64,000 bases of DNA from Sphingorhabdus sp. EL138 (GCF_945862485.1 NZ_CAMAYF010000004.1:62001-126000), one strand, 5' to 3'. Positions 19,839 to 29,235 are shown, counted from the stretch's first letter. Translations and numbers: made by a program. The notes: generated by a model from the letters alone, not told the origin.

Positions 19839-20587
19839 TGGAGCACCCTTTGCGCAAACATCTGCAAATCCCTCCAAGCCTGCTTTTTCATGGCAGGCCG
19901 CGCAATAAGGGTTCGTGGATGAAATGTCACCAGCGTTGGGACGTTAAGGCCATCATGTTCGACATTACGTAACTCTGCCCGCGCCTGCATCAGTTCTTGG
20001 CCCAACAGAGCCTTGCATGCGGCGGAACCGAGCATGACGAGCGATGTAGGTCTAATCAGCTGTATCTGATGCAGCATAAACGCGGCGAGTTCGGACAGGT
20101 CGTTTTCAGGAACTTCCGCTGTTGACGGCATACTCGTCGCCAACCATGTGCAATAACAATCTGTCACATCTATCCCGACGGCGCCCAGCATTCGATGCAG
20201 AAGGGCTGCATTCAATGGCATCGTTGTTTCTGGCGTAGCTATTATGTCTGGTAAATCCGATATGACCATCACATCGCAGCTCATCGGGCCAACAGACGGG
20301 AAGCGAAGGGGGCCATAAGTATTTCCGGGCAGGGGAGCGCCACGGGCCACCATCTGGCGAAGCTCTGCAATGTCGATCGGCCATGCAATTGCCGGGGCTT
20401 TAACCGGCTCAGCCGGTTTTTTGGCGGGAGTGTCAACCAAGGGCGCAGTTGGAGACTTTTCAAGAGCATCATCGGCCAGCCAGTTCACGGCGCTGTCGCT
20501 GACAGCCGAGTCCAACCCAGCCAGTGCCCACCAGCCTGTTAGGGATTCAACCACAGCAAATGTCGAAGTTTCTGCGCGATCCTCCAT
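19835..20587 (-). CDS. Uracil-DNA glycosylase-like protein (family 4 fold, divergent)
   Basis: 250-residue protein with the C-terminal uracil-DNA-glycosylase-fold domain (about residues 75-248) seen in family 4/5 enzymes: an ELRQMVARG lead, VMVISDLPD where active enzymes have GEAPG-type sequence, NAALLHRMLGAVGI, YCTWLATSMPS, LIRPTSLVMLGSAACKALLG, and FHPRTLI in place of the HPS(Y/L)LLR active-site loop. The N-terminal CxxC that would complete a 4Fe-4S site is missing, as is the first active-site motif. The first 70 residues are Pro/Ala-rich linker. It overlaps the transglycosylase gene by 4 bases and is divergent from ETF-QO. Binding of DNA or a nucleotide is possible; uracil excision is uncertain. 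Confidence 0.75.
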   Translation of the reverse strand: MEDRAETSTFAVVESLTGWWALAGLDSAVSDSAVNWLADDALEKSPTAPLVDTPAKKPAEPVKAPAIAWPIDIAELRQMVARGAPLPGNTYGPLRFPSVGPMSCDVMVISDLPDIIATPETTMPLNAALLHRMLGAVGIDVTDCYCTWLATSMPSTAEVPENDLSELAAFMLHQIQLIRPTSLVMLGSAACKALLGQELMQARAELRNVEHDGLNVPTLVTFHPRTLIARPAMKKQAWRDLQMFAQRVLQ

Positions 20588-20606
20588 AAATCCCTTCAGT
20601 CACCAG

Positions 20607-20640
20607 TTGACGGCAGGGTCAATTGCTTGGCATGGCAATT
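20607..20640. promoter_or_regulatory. Nested dyads in the UDG-like / ETF-QO divergent promoter region
   Basis: TTGAC-N6-GTCAA (20607-20622) overlaps AATTGC-N8-GCAATT (20621-20640). Two interlocked dyads in a 114-base divergent gap suggest a binding site for a dimeric regulator of one or both genes. The regulator is unknown. Confidence 0.35.
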
Positions 20641-20701
20641 CCCACAGGCTGTTCATATAACGGGACAGCTCGAATTATACGCCGGGTAAAGGATAAAGGC
20701 A

Positions 20702-22342
20702 ATGAGTGAACGTGAGTCGATGCCCTATGATGTTGTAATTGTTGGCGCTGGGCCAGCGGGACTTTCGGCCGCAATCCGCATAAAACAATTATCTCCTGAC
20801 ACCAGCGTTTGCATCCTTGAAAAAGGTTCCGAGGTGGGCGCGCACATATTGTCCGGTGCGGTTATTGATCCCAAGGCGCTTGATGAGTTGCTGCCTGACT
20901 GGCGCAATATGGGTTGTCCGCTGGCCGATACGCCCGTGAATGACAATCAGCATTGGATCATGACCAAGACCGGCAAGTTCAATATGCCGCATTTCCTAAC
21001 CCCCGGTTTCATGCATAATAAGGGTACATATACGGGATCGCTCGGCAATGTTTGCCGCTGGTTGGCAGGGCAGGCTGAAAATCTGGGTATAGAAATTTTT
21101 CCCGGATTTTCCGCAGCAGAAATTCTCTACAACGCTGATGGCTCTGTGCGAGGCGTTGCCACAGGTGACATGGGGATTGCCCGTGATGGCAGCCATAAAG
21201 ATGATTATATGCGGGGCATGGAATTGCACGCAAAATATACCTTCTTTGCCGAAGGTGTGCGCGGCCATCTTACCAAATTGCTCAAGCCGCAATTTGCCCT
21301 GGATAAGGATTGCGAACCACAGGTTTACGGCATTGGTATTAAGGAATTGTGGGATATTCCGCCTGAGCAGCATTCTGCAGGTCGTGTGATCCATAGTCAG
21401 GGCTGGCCTTTGACGGACGCCAATGGCGGCGCGTTTTTGTACCACCATGCAAACAATCAGGTCGCCTTGGGCTTTGTTGTTTGGCTCAATTATTCAAATC
21501 CTTATCTGTCGCCCTTTGAAGAGTTTCAGCGCTGGAAAACCCATCCTGAGGTTAAGAAGATACTAGCTGGCGGTCGCCGTGTTTCCTACGGAGCGCGCGC
21601 GATTAGTGATGGCGGTTGGCAGTCAGTTCCTGAGCTTGCATTCGCTGGTGGCGCACTGATTGGGTGTTCGGCTGGCTTTGTAAACGTGCCGCGTATCAAG
21701 GGCACGCATACGGCGATGAAGTCGGGCATGTTGGCGGCTGAAGCTGCCGTCGAAGCCCTGGCTGCGGGCCGCGAACATGATGCACTCACTTCGTACCAGA
21801 CGGCCTATGAAAATAGCTGGATTTACAAAGAACTGCGAATGGTCCGCAACGTCCTTCCGCTGGTCGAAAAATACGGTAACTTGCTGGGTAGCGCGCTTGC
21901 AGGCGTCAACATGTGGCTAGAGAATTTCGGTATTCGCATGCCATTTACGATGAAGCATCATCCAGACCACAAGGCACTGAAAAAGAAGAACAACGCCGAG
22001 CGCATTGAGTATCCGAAGCCCGATGGGGTGTTCAGCTTTGACCGTCTATCGTCGGTTTTCCTGTCAAACACCAACCATGCCGAAGACCAGCCAATCCATT
22101 TGCAAGTTAAGGATATCGATTTGCAGAAGAGCAGCGAGTTTATGGAATTTGCTGGCCCATCAACACGTTATTGCCCCGCGGGTGTGTATGAGTGGATTGA
22201 AGAGGAGGGTAAGGATGCCCGCTATCAAATCAATTCGCAAAACTGCGTCCATTGCAAGACTTGCGACATCAAGGATCCGAACCAGAATATCAACTGGGTG
22301 ACGCCAGAGGGTGGCGGTGGGCCTAACTACCCCAATATGTAA
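20702..22342 (+). CDS. Electron transfer flavoprotein-ubiquinone oxidoreductase
   Basis: Passes electrons from reduced ETF (beta-oxidation and amino-acid dehydrogenases) to ubiquinone at the inner membrane. The 546-residue protein is family-normal: FAD-binding VVIVGAGPAGLSAAIR (about residues 10-25), EVGAHILSGAV, the family-specific middle domain, and the C-terminal ferredoxin-like segment with four Cys for a 4Fe-4S cluster (YCPAGVYEW, NCVHCKTCDIKDP), ending in PEGGGGPNYPNM. GGATAAAGG precedes the start. It is first in a row of plus-strand genes, followed by ispE after 43 bases. Confidence 0.97.
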   Translation: MSERESMPYDVVIVGAGPAGLSAAIRIKQLSPDTSVCILEKGSEVGAHILSGAVIDPKALDELLPDWRNMGCPLADTPVNDNQHWIMTKTGKFNMPHFLTPGFMHNKGTYTGSLGNVCRWLAGQAENLGIEIFPGFSAAEILYNADGSVRGVATGDMGIARDGSHKDDYMRGMELHAKYTFFAEGVRGHLTKLLKPQFALDKDCEPQVYGIGIKELWDIPPEQHSAGRVIHSQGWPLTDANGGAFLYHHANNQVALGFVVWLNYSNPYLSPFEEFQRWKTHPEVKKILAGGRRVSYGARAISDGGWQSVPELAFAGGALIGCSAGFVNVPRIKGTHTAMKSGMLAAEAAVEALAAGREHDALTSYQTAYENSWIYKELRMVRNVLPLVEKYGNLLGSALAGVNMWLENFGIRMPFTMKHHPDHKALKKKNNAERIEYPKPDGVFSFDRLSSVFLSNTNHAEDQPIHLQVKDIDLQKSSEFMEFAGPSTRYCPAGVYEWIEEEGKDARYQINSQNCVHCKTCDIKDPNQNINWVTPEGGGGPNYPNM

Positions 22343-22385
22343 TGCGGGTGGCGCTTTGGTCGCCATCCCGGGGTGAAGGGCAATC

Positions 22386-23213
22386 GTGGAATATTCTGAA
22401 ATAGCCTTTGCAAAGATAAACCTCGCCTTGCGCGTCCGGAAACGGCGGGGGGATGGCTATCACGATATCGAAACGCTATTCGCCTTTGCGCAAGACGGTG
22501 ATATTCTGAACGCACGCCTTGCACATGCGCTGAGCTTGGAAATTGTCGGCCCTTTTGGCGCCGACCTGAAGGCCGATGAAAATAATTTGGTGCTGAAAGC
22601 GGCATCGTCCTTAAGGACGCACTTTGGAGTCATGCAAGGTGCCGCGATCCGGCTCGACAAAAGACTGCCTATTGCTTCCGGCATTGGTGGGGGATCTGCC
22701 GACGCGGCGGCAACGGCAAGGCTTCTTAACCAGCTTTGGGTTTTGGGTGCCTCCGAGCAAGAGCTTGCAGATATTCTTGCCCCATTAGGTGCAGACATTC
22801 CCGCTTGCGTTTTCAGCCGTACAAGTTTCGGCAGTGGCACTGGAACGGCATTGACTTTTTTGGACGATAGCAATGTCACCGCGCGACATATGTTGCTGGT
22901 GAACCCGCTTCAATCCGTTTCTACGGCGGCAATTTTTAAGGCGTGGGACGGCGTTGACGGCGGCGCAATTGATCGCGGCGATGTGTGGGATTCGTCAATT
23001 GCTGGGCGCAACGACCTTGAACCGATAGCGTCTGAGATATGTCCCGTCATTACAGACATTTTAACACGGCTTTCGCAGGCAGAACCAGCGATGGCGCGTA
23101 TGTCCGGGTCTGGCGCAACATGCTTTGCGTTGTTTCATGATATGATGTCACTAAAGGCCGCAAGAGCAAGGCTGGATCCGCATTGGTGGTCTATGGCCAG
23201 CATGCTGCGATGA
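22386..23213 (+). CDS. ispE: 4-diphosphocytidyl-2-C-methyl-D-erythritol kinase
   Basis: Phosphorylates the 2-hydroxyl of CDP-methylerythritol in the non-mevalonate isoprenoid pathway. The 275-residue GHMP kinase shows AFAKINLALRV (substrate Lys), RGDGYHDIETLF, the ATP loop LPIASGIGGGSADAAA (about residues 94-109) and MSGSGATCFALF (motif 3). The start is GTG at 22386, preceded by GGGTGAAGGG, and the N-terminus aligns with the family. It overlaps the next gene by 4 bases (ATGA), implying coupled translation. Confidence 0.95.
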   Translation: MEYSEIAFAKINLALRVRKRRGDGYHDIETLFAFAQDGDILNARLAHALSLEIVGPFGADLKADENNLVLKAASSLRTHFGVMQGAAIRLDKRLPIASGIGGGSADAAATARLLNQLWVLGASEQELADILAPLGADIPACVFSRTSFGSGTGTALTFLDDSNVTARHMLLVNPLQSVSTAAIFKAWDGVDGGAIDRGDVWDSSIAGRNDLEPIASEICPVITDILTRLSQAEPAMARMSGSGATCFALFHDMMSLKAARARLDPHWWSMASMLR

Positions 23214-23947
23214 CAGATGCTCCGTTCGACATATTGGGAACGCCACGCAAAGGCGGTTTCCTTATCATCGGGGACCATGCGTCAAATCATGTCCCTGCGG
23301 ATATCGATCTTGGCATTGATCCAGCCTTCCTCAACACGCATATTGCATGGGATATCGGGGTAGCCTCTGTTGCGCGCTTAATCGCACGCGAGGAGGCATT
23401 CTCCGCGTTTCTCGGCGGTTATTCGCGTCTCGTTGTCGATTTGAATAGGGACGCGCATGATGACTCGGCCATTCCTAGCGCAAGTGATGGATTGCCCATT
23501 CCCGGCAACGCCATCAGCACAACCGAAAAAGAAGCACGGCTAGGACGGTTTCATAAGCCCTATCATCTTCATTTAAGAGAGCTGCTGGCGCAACATCGCC
23601 CAAAACTTATCTTGTCTCTCCACAGTTTTACGCCGGCATTGGAGAGCAAACCAGATGAAGCACGCCCTTGGCATGTCGGTGTTTTGTATAATGAACACGA
23701 AGCTGCCTCCAAACTCGCTATCCCATTTCTTGAAAGCGCAGGGTATATCGTTGGTGACCAACTCCCATACTCCGGCAAGCTGTTGAACGCGACGATGAAT
23801 CGCCATGCTGAAGCCAATAACATTCCCTATATTGGTATCGAGATGCGGCAGGACATATCCTGTCATCCCGATGGCCAAGCAAGATACGCACGCACATTGG
23901 CAGAAATGTGCCATTTTGTTTCGGAACAGCTTGGCTTATCCATATAA
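23210..23947 (+). CDS. N-formylglutamate amidohydrolase family protein
   Basis: Predicted zinc-dependent amidohydrolase of the N-formylglutamate deformylase fold. The 245-residue protein shows [11 protein letters not shown] (about residues 20-30), [33 protein letters not shown] and a C-terminal [13 protein letters not shown], the conserved blocks of this family. No histidine-utilisation gene is nearby, so a HutG role is not supported; the physiological substrate is unknown. Translation is coupled to ispE by an ATGA overlap and the gene is followed by ilvD after 35 bases. Confidence 0.85.
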   Translation: MTDAPFDILGTPRKGGFLIIGDHASNHVPADIDLGIDPAFLNTHIAWDIGVASVARLIAREEAFSAFLGGYSRLVVDLNRDAHDDSAIPSASDGLPIPGNAISTTEKEARLGRFHKPYHLHLRELLAQHRPKLILSLHSFTPALESKPDEARPWHVGVLYNEHEAASKLAIPFLESAGYIVGDQLPYSGKLLNATMNRHAEANNIPYIGIEMRQDISCHPDGQARYARTLAEMCHFVSEQLGLSI

Positions 23948-23982
23948 AATGGCTTAAAGCGCTCCACTTAACGGAGGTCATT

Positions 23983-25704
23983 ATGCCAAACCAGTTCGAC
24001 AAGTCCAAATTGCCAAGCCGCCATGTGTCTGTAGGGCCGGAACGCGCCCCGCATCGCAGCTATTATTATGCAATGGGCCTGACTGCCGAAGAAATTGCGC
24101 GACCTTTTGTCGGCGTGGTCTCCGCCGGAAATGATAGTGCCCCGTGCAATACAACACTTGATGCCCAAGCCGATATCGCACGCGTGGGCGTGGAGCAGGG
24201 TGGCGGAATGCCGCGTCGTTTCAATACCATCACCGTGACGGACGGCATCGCCATGGGGCATCAGGGAATGAAAGCTTCGCTTGTCAGCCGCGAAGTTATC
24301 GCGGATTCGGTTGAGCTTTCGGTGCGCGGCCACTGCTATGACGCGCTTGTGGGCTTTGCAGGATGCGACAAATCGCTGCCTGGTATCATGATGGCCATGC
24401 TTCGGCTGAACGTGCCATCGATTTTTGTATATGGTGGATCTATCCTGCCTGGACGGCACAATAACAAAGACGTCACCGTTAAGGACGTTTTCGAAATCGT
24501 CGGTAAATATGCAGCAGGCGCTTGCCCTTTATCAGAATTGGAAGAGCTTGAGCGCGTTGCTTGCCCTGGCCACGGGGCATGTGGTGGACAATATACCGCA
24601 AACACTATGGCCTGCGTTGGCGAGGCGATTGGCCTGTCTTTACCGAACAGCAACATGGCGCCAGCGCCATATTCGACCCGCGACCAAATCGCGCATGCGG
24701 CGGGCGTTCAAGTCATGGAATTGCTCGCACGCAACATCAGGCCGCGTGACATATGTACGCGTGAAGCCTTTGTAAATGCTGCACGAATTGTTGCTGCAAC
24801 TGGTGGTTCAACTAACGGAGCTTTGCATTTGCCTGCCATGGCGCATGAGGCTGGTATAGATTTTGATCTGTTCGATGTGGCGGATGCGTTTAAGACCACG
24901 CCATATATGGCCGATCTTCAACCTGGCGGTCAGTTTGTCGCCCGCGACATGTATTATGCTGGTGGTGTTTACATGCTGATGAAGTCGTTGCTAGCCGAGG
25001 GGCTGTTGTTTGGCGACTGCATGACCGTTACGGGCAAAACACTTGGTGAGAATATCGACCAAATCACTTGGAACCCAGATCAAAAGGTTATCTATCCAGC
25101 AACAGCACCCATAACCCCCACTGGCGGTGTTGTCGGACTTCGCGGTACGCTGGCTCCAGAGGGCGCAATCGTGAAAGTTGCGGGCATGGAGCGGTTGACC
25201 TTCACTGGCCCAGCTCAGGTATTCGATTGCGAAGAAGATTGCTTCGCCGCAGTGGAGGCGCGCGAAATTCGCGAAGGTTCGGTCATTGTCATTCGTTATG
25301 AAGGACCACGCGGTGGCCCTGGCATGCGCGAAATGCTATCAACAACAGCCGCGCTATATGGGCAGGGCATGGGCGAAAAGGTTGCGCTCATTACTGATGG
25401 TCGCTTCTCTGGCGCAACGCGCGGCTTTTGCATTGGCCATGTTGGACCGGAGGCAGCGTTGGGCGGCCCTATCGCATTGGTTGAGGATGGTGACGAGATC
25501 ATGATTGATGCTGAAACGGGTGTCATTGATCTAAATGTTGCTGATGCAGTGCTTGAAGAGCGTCGTAAAAATTGGAAATCGCGCGAGACGGATTATCAAT
25601 CTGGCGCAATCTGGCGTTATGCACAAAATGTTGGTCCAGCTTATAAGGGCGCGGTAACGCATCCTGGCGGCGCCAAGGAAACGCACGTTTTCGCTGATAT
25701 TTAA
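23983..25704 (+). CDS. ilvD: Dihydroxy-acid dehydratase
   Basis: Dehydrates 2,3-dihydroxy-isovalerate and 2,3-dihydroxy-3-methylvalerate in valine/isoleucine synthesis. The 573-residue IlvD/Edd protein has the Fe-S cysteines in NDSAPCNTT (about 53), [12 protein letters not shown] (about 125) and [16 protein letters not shown] (about 195-210), [12 protein letters not shown], and C-terminal [13 protein letters not shown] and [21 protein letters not shown]. The start at 23983 has GGAGG 6 bases upstream; the frame is open earlier but overlaps the previous gene. The ~570-residue form also includes some sugar-acid dehydratases; the branched-chain role is the more common one. Confidence 0.92.
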   Translation: MPNQFDKSKLPSRHVSVGPERAPHRSYYYAMGLTAEEIARPFVGVVSAGNDSAPCNTTLDAQADIARVGVEQGGGMPRRFNTITVTDGIAMGHQGMKASLVSREVIADSVELSVRGHCYDALVGFAGCDKSLPGIMMAMLRLNVPSIFVYGGSILPGRHNNKDVTVKDVFEIVGKYAAGACPLSELEELERVACPGHGACGGQYTANTMACVGEAIGLSLPNSNMAPAPYSTRDQIAHAAGVQVMELLARNIRPRDICTREAFVNAARIVAATGGSTNGALHLPAMAHEAGIDFDLFDVADAFKTTPYMADLQPGGQFVARDMYYAGGVYMLMKSLLAEGLLFGDCMTVTGKTLGENIDQITWNPDQKVIYPATAPITPTGGVVGLRGTLAPEGAIVKVAGMERLTFTGPAQVFDCEEDCFAAVEAREIREGSVIVIRYEGPRGGPGMREMLSTTAALYGQGMGEKVALITDGRFSGATRGFCIGHVGPEAALGGPIALVEDGDEIMIDAETGVIDLNVADAVLEERRKNWKSRETDYQSGAIWRYAQNVGPAYKGAVTHPGGAKETHVFADI

Positions 25705-25745
25705 TCGCCGGTTGATTGCTTGCCTCGTCACAGGCATGGGGCGGT

Positions 25746-26945
25746 ATGGAATTGACAGAAGAGATTATCAGGGTGGCCGCGCGCGGCGATGGCGTTACTG
25801 CAAATGGCCGTTATGTGGCGCTTGCCGCACCAGGCGATATTGTTGATCCTTCTGGCGGCTTGATCTATGGCCCGCATCATGTTGCGCCGCCATGCCAGCA
25901 TTTCCCTTTGTGCGGTGGTTGTCAGTTGCAGCATCTCGACGAAGATAGTCTGCGCCTGTTTATCGCCGAACGGGTAACGCACGCCCTCGCGACGCAACAG
26001 GTCGACATCGGCGAAGTGATGCCTGTGCATCTATCGCCCCCAAAGACGCGCCGCCGGATCGCAGTGCGTTCGGCATGGGCTGGCAAGCAGTTCCAGCTTG
26101 GCTTCAGTACCGAAAAAAGCCATCGTATCATTGACTTGCGACAGTGTGATGTCATGGCGCCAGAGCTATTCGCTTTGCTTGCGCCGATGCGCGATTTGCT
26201 TGAGCCTCGGCTGAACCGTGCGCGGCAGGTGCAGATAAAGCTGGCGATGGTGGACCAAGGTGTCGATGTGTTGATTGAGAACTGGATCGCCAATGATCTC
26301 GACACGCATGAGCTGTTGTCCGAATTTGCCAAAACGCACAATCTTGCGCGTCTGTCTTTGGATGAAGGCTATGGTCCTGTACCCTTTTATGAGCCTGAGC
26401 CGGTCACTGTGACGCTTGGCGGGGTGGCGGTAGGTTATCAGCCTTATGGCTTCCTCCAAGCCACAGTCGATGGCGAGGCGGCGTTGGTCAACGCAGTTAA
26501 CGAGATTGTTGGCAGTGACACGATCATAGCCGATTTGTTTGCAGGTTCCGGCACTTTCGCCTTATCTATGGGGGCAGGCCGCAAAATTTACGCGGGCGAA
26601 GCCGACCTGCAGGCGAGCCTTGCCCTAAAGGCCGCTGCTGGGCGCACTGGCCGAACGATATTTACAGAGCATCGCGACTTGTTTCGGCGGCCACTCTCGG
26701 CCGATGAGCTGAACAAATTCCAGACTGTGGTGCTTGATCCGCCCCGCGCCGGCGCAAAGGAGCAAGTCGCGCAGCTTGCTGCGTCGAATGTGCCAAACAT
26801 CGCTTATGTAAGTTGTAATCCTGCCAGCTTTGCGCGGGATGCAAAAACTTTGGTAGCTGCCGGATACAGGTTGCAGCGGATCTGGCCGGTGGGGCAGTTC
26901 CGCTGGTCAACCCATATCGAGCTAGTAGGCCATTTTAGCCGTTAG
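25746..26945 (+). CDS. Class I SAM-dependent RNA (uridine-5)-methyltransferase, TrmA/RlmD family
   Basis: Predicted to methylate C5 of a uridine in tRNA or rRNA. The 399-residue protein has a short N-terminal beta region (GDGVTANGRYVALAAPGDIV), a 4Fe-4S cysteine cluster CQHFPLCGGCQLQHL (about residues 46-60), the SAM-binding DLFAGSGTFALSMG (about 268-281), motif DPPRAGAKEQ and the catalytic Cys in YVSCNPASFARD (about 358-369). Which uridine is modified (m5U54 tRNA, m5U747 or m5U1939 rRNA) cannot be decided. The ATG at 25746 is chosen for the family N-terminus. Its stop overlaps the stop of the convergent MAPEG gene. Confidence 0.9.
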   Translation: MELTEEIIRVAARGDGVTANGRYVALAAPGDIVDPSGGLIYGPHHVAPPCQHFPLCGGCQLQHLDEDSLRLFIAERVTHALATQQVDIGEVMPVHLSPPKTRRRIAVRSAWAGKQFQLGFSTEKSHRIIDLRQCDVMAPELFALLAPMRDLLEPRLNRARQVQIKLAMVDQGVDVLIENWIANDLDTHELLSEFAKTHNLARLSLDEGYGPVPFYEPEPVTVTLGGVAVGYQPYGFLQATVDGEAALVNAVNEIVGSDTIIADLFAGSGTFALSMGAGRKIYAGEADLQASLALKAAAGRTGRTIFTEHRDLFRRPLSADELNKFQTVVLDPPRAGAKEQVAQLAASNVPNIAYVSCNPASFARDAKTLVAAGYRLQRIWPVGQFRWSTHIELVGHFSR

Positions 26946-27385
26946 TGGAGAAGCACCGACATCACGGCATGCGCCACGAGCATCATGAGTGCGACGGATG
27001 ACAGTGCAAACAAAGCAAAGCGGATGATTACGCGGTTAGAAAAAATCTGGACCAAGCTGTGTGCGACGCGAAGACCGACATAGGCCCAAGCAATAGTCGC
27101 GTTCAAATTGTCGCCTTGTCCTACCATCGCCAACGCCAAGCACACCGCATAAAACACCGTAGGCGCTTCGTGTAGGTGGTTGTAATTATCTGCAACCCAT
27201 GATGCTTTTTCTTCGCCCTTGGCAATAAGCGCATCGCGCAACGCCCCGCCAGTGGATCCGACAACCTTGGTTCCATCAATACCCGCACGGCCCATCGCTG
27301 GCAGCCGCGTGGCATACATCCAAATCCAAATAATCATCGTCCACGCTGCAAGTGCGACGACTGGCCCTAAGATACTACTTTGCAT
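26942..27385 (-). CDS. MAPEG family membrane protein (copy 1)
   Basis: Small four-helix inner-membrane protein of the MAPEG group (membrane-associated proteins in eicosanoid and glutathione metabolism); bacterial members are mostly uncharacterised, some bind glutathione. The 147 residues hold helices at about 5-25, 75-92, 98-115 and 122-144, with the shared signatures TRLPAM, NYNHLHEAPTVFYA and AWAYVGLRVAHSLVQ. The start at 27385 follows AAGGGGGA. It is the second of two tandem paralogues, 11 bases after copy 2, and converges on the RNA methyltransferase gene. Confidence 0.88.
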   Translation of the reverse strand: MQSSILGPVVALAAWTMIIWIWMYATRLPAMGRAGIDGTKVVGSTGGALRDALIAKGEEKASWVADNYNHLHEAPTVFYAVCLALAMVGQGDNLNATIAWAYVGLRVAHSLVQIFSNRVIIRFALFALSSVALMMLVAHAVMSVLLH

Positions 27386-27396
27386 ATCAATCCCCC

Positions 27397-27825
27397 TTAA
27401 ATTGTTGCAACCACTGCCTGCACGGCCAAAACCGTCAGGCATAAGGATGACAACAGAAATAACACAAACCGGACGCTGACGACATTTACCGTCGATTGCC
27501 AGACGCTGTGGAGCACCCGCAAAACGGTGTAACCCCATGCTAAATAGACAGAAGTTTCACTTGCGCCGCCAGATATAGCCAAGATTACGACCGCGGCGTA
27601 AAATACCGTGGGTTGCTCCATGAGATGTGCATAATTATGGGATTTCCAAGCCACAGGCGGTGGCAAATTTGGATCTATGTCTTGTCCCCGTCCTCCGGGC
27701 GCAGCCTTGCTAAGATCCAACCCGATTTTTGCCATAGCGGGAAGCCGCGCTGCCATGAGCCAATACATCATGAAAACTGACCACAGCACCAATACCGCTG
27801 CTGGCGCCAAAATAGGCATATTCAT
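27397..27825 (-). CDS. MAPEG family membrane protein (copy 2)
   Basis: A 142-residue paralogue of the neighbouring MAPEG gene with the same blocks: ARLPAM, NYAHLMEQPTVFYA, AWGYTVLRVLHSVWQ and four hydrophobic helices. A Pro/Gly-rich loop (about residues 42-58) differs between the copies. Its Shine-Dalgarno GGGGAGGG is the 3' arm of a terminator hairpin directly upstream, and the start codon follows the T-tract immediately. A second ATG two codons downstream would use the same site. Function unknown beyond the family; a role in glutathione-dependent detoxification or lipid chemistry is only a family-based guess. Confidence 0.87.
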   Translation of the reverse strand: MNMPILAPAAVLVLWSVFMMYWLMAARLPAMAKIGLDLSKAAPGGRGQDIDPNLPPPVAWKSHNYAHLMEQPTVFYAAVVILAISGGASETSVYLAWGYTVLRVLHSVWQSTVNVVSVRFVLFLLSSLCLTVLAVQAVVATI

Positions 27826-27859
27826 AAAAAAACCCTCCCCATCATCAGATGGGGAGGGT
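27826..27859 (-). terminator. Strong Rho-independent terminator overlapping a MAPEG ribosome site
   Basis: On the minus strand a perfect 12-base stem, ACCCTCCCCATC/GATGGGGAGGGT, with a 4-base loop is followed by a run of T. It lies 31 bases after the decarboxylase stop and ends the polyamine transcript. The right arm is also the Shine-Dalgarno of the next gene. Confidence 0.88.
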
Positions 27860-27890
27860 GATGCACCTCATACAAATTGTCAAATGCAAC

Positions 27891-29195
27891 TTAGACTTTT
27901 GAGCTTTGCGACCGCGTTGCTCGAACGCCTGTGTCATTGGCTGGAGCCCAGCCATAAAGCGTTGCCATCGGCTGATCTCCTACGACCAACGTCTCAGTTT
28001 CACCAAAGCCGTTAAACTCTGTCCGCATGGCACAGCCATAAGCGCCGAGCATGCCGACTTCGATATAATCGCCAGCCTGCACGTCATCTGGCAAGATGAA
28101 TGGCCCCGCCATATGGTCCATATCGTCGCAGGTAGGCCCGTAGAAGCTGAATTCAGCCATCTGGGTACCAATTGACGTCTCCGACCGCTGAAGCGCCACA
28201 GGGAAACGCCAGCCGATATGAGCAGCATCGAACAACGAGCCGTAAGCGCCGTCATTGATGAACAATTCATTCCCGCGACGCTTTTCAACCTTCACCAACA
28301 GGGATGCATATTCGGCGCACAAGGCACGGCCAGGTTCGCACCAAAGTTCTGCGGAGTAGCTGATTGGCAAATCTTCAAAGCAATCGTGAATGACATCGAA
28401 ATAGCCATCCAGCGCTGGAGGCTCCATGCCGGGATAAACCGACGGAAAACCACCGCCAACATCCACGATGTCCACAGTGACCGACGCCTCGACAATCGCG
28501 GCGCGGACATGCTCCATGGCTTCGGCATAGGCTGTTGGCGTCATGGCCTGACTGCCAACATGAAAGCAGATGCCAAGGCTGTCCGCAACCTGACGCGTTG
28601 CAACCAAAAGGTCAGCAACTTCCGACGGATCTGCACCAAATTTTGACGACAGACTCAACTTTGCATGTTCGGATGACACGCGAATACGTACACAAAGTTC
28701 AAGGTCGGTTGCCGCGACGCCGTCCAGTGCGGTTGCACGCACGATCTTCTCCAGCTCTTCATGGCTGTCGAGGCTGAATGTACGGACATTATGGTTGTGA
28801 TAGGCCTGCGCGATGGCGCGCTCACTTTTGACCGGATGCATGAAACACAGCTTAGCATCGGGCAGAAATTTGTGGACCAACCGAACTTCACCCAAGGATG
28901 CTACATCATAATGCGTGATGCCAGCTTCCCAAAGGGTTTCCAGCAATGCAGGTGATGGGTTCGCTTTTACCGCATATAGCGACTTACCCTGAAACTTCTC
29001 AACGAAGAAACGGGCCGCGCGCGCAGCAGCATGTGGGCGGAGTAGCGTGATTGGTTCGTCCGGGCGGAGGGCGCGGACTACAGCAAGTGCGTCAGTGTTC
29101 TCGTACAATTCAAGGGACCCCCAAAAGATAACAGGAAACAACAAGGCTGCCTTGCGGTTATTGGAAGTCCCCCTGGGGCAGCGGACGAGCGCCAT
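27891..29195 (-). CDS. Type III PLP-dependent decarboxylase (ornithine/lysine type)
   Basis: Decarboxylates ornithine and/or lysine to putrescine/cadaverine, the start of polyamine synthesis. Alanine-racemase-fold protein with PLP Lys in SLYAVKANPSP, HVGSQ, the Gly loop VDVGGGFPSVYPG, CEPGRALCAEY and the C-terminal active-site Cys-Asp in GPTCDDMD (from the neighbouring subunit in this family). The frame opens at ATG 29195 (434 residues), but the first ~30 residues look unlike relatives and no ribosome site precedes that ATG; a TTG at about 29108 is a plausible true start. It follows the carboxyspermidine decarboxylase gene and ends at a strong terminator. Confidence 0.88.
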   Translation of the reverse strand: MALVRCPRGTSNNRKAALLFPVIFWGSLELYENTDALAVVRALRPDEPITLLRPHAAARAARFFVEKFQGKSLYAVKANPSPALLETLWEAGITHYDVASLGEVRLVHKFLPDAKLCFMHPVKSERAIAQAYHNHNVRTFSLDSHEELEKIVRATALDGVAATDLELCVRIRVSSEHAKLSLSSKFGADPSEVADLLVATRQVADSLGICFHVGSQAMTPTAYAEAMEHVRAAIVEASVTVDIVDVGGGFPSVYPGMEPPALDGYFDVIHDCFEDLPISYSAELWCEPGRALCAEYASLLVKVEKRRGNELFINDGAYGSLFDAAHIGWRFPVALQRSETSIGTQMAEFSFYGPTCDDMDHMAGPFILPDDVQAGDYIEVGMLGAYGCAMRTEFNGFGETETLVVGDQPMATLYGWAPANDTGVRATRSQSSKV

Positions 29196-29235
29196 ATGAA
29201 AAGCTGGGGGTGTTGTAAAGCGATTCGTTTGGTTT

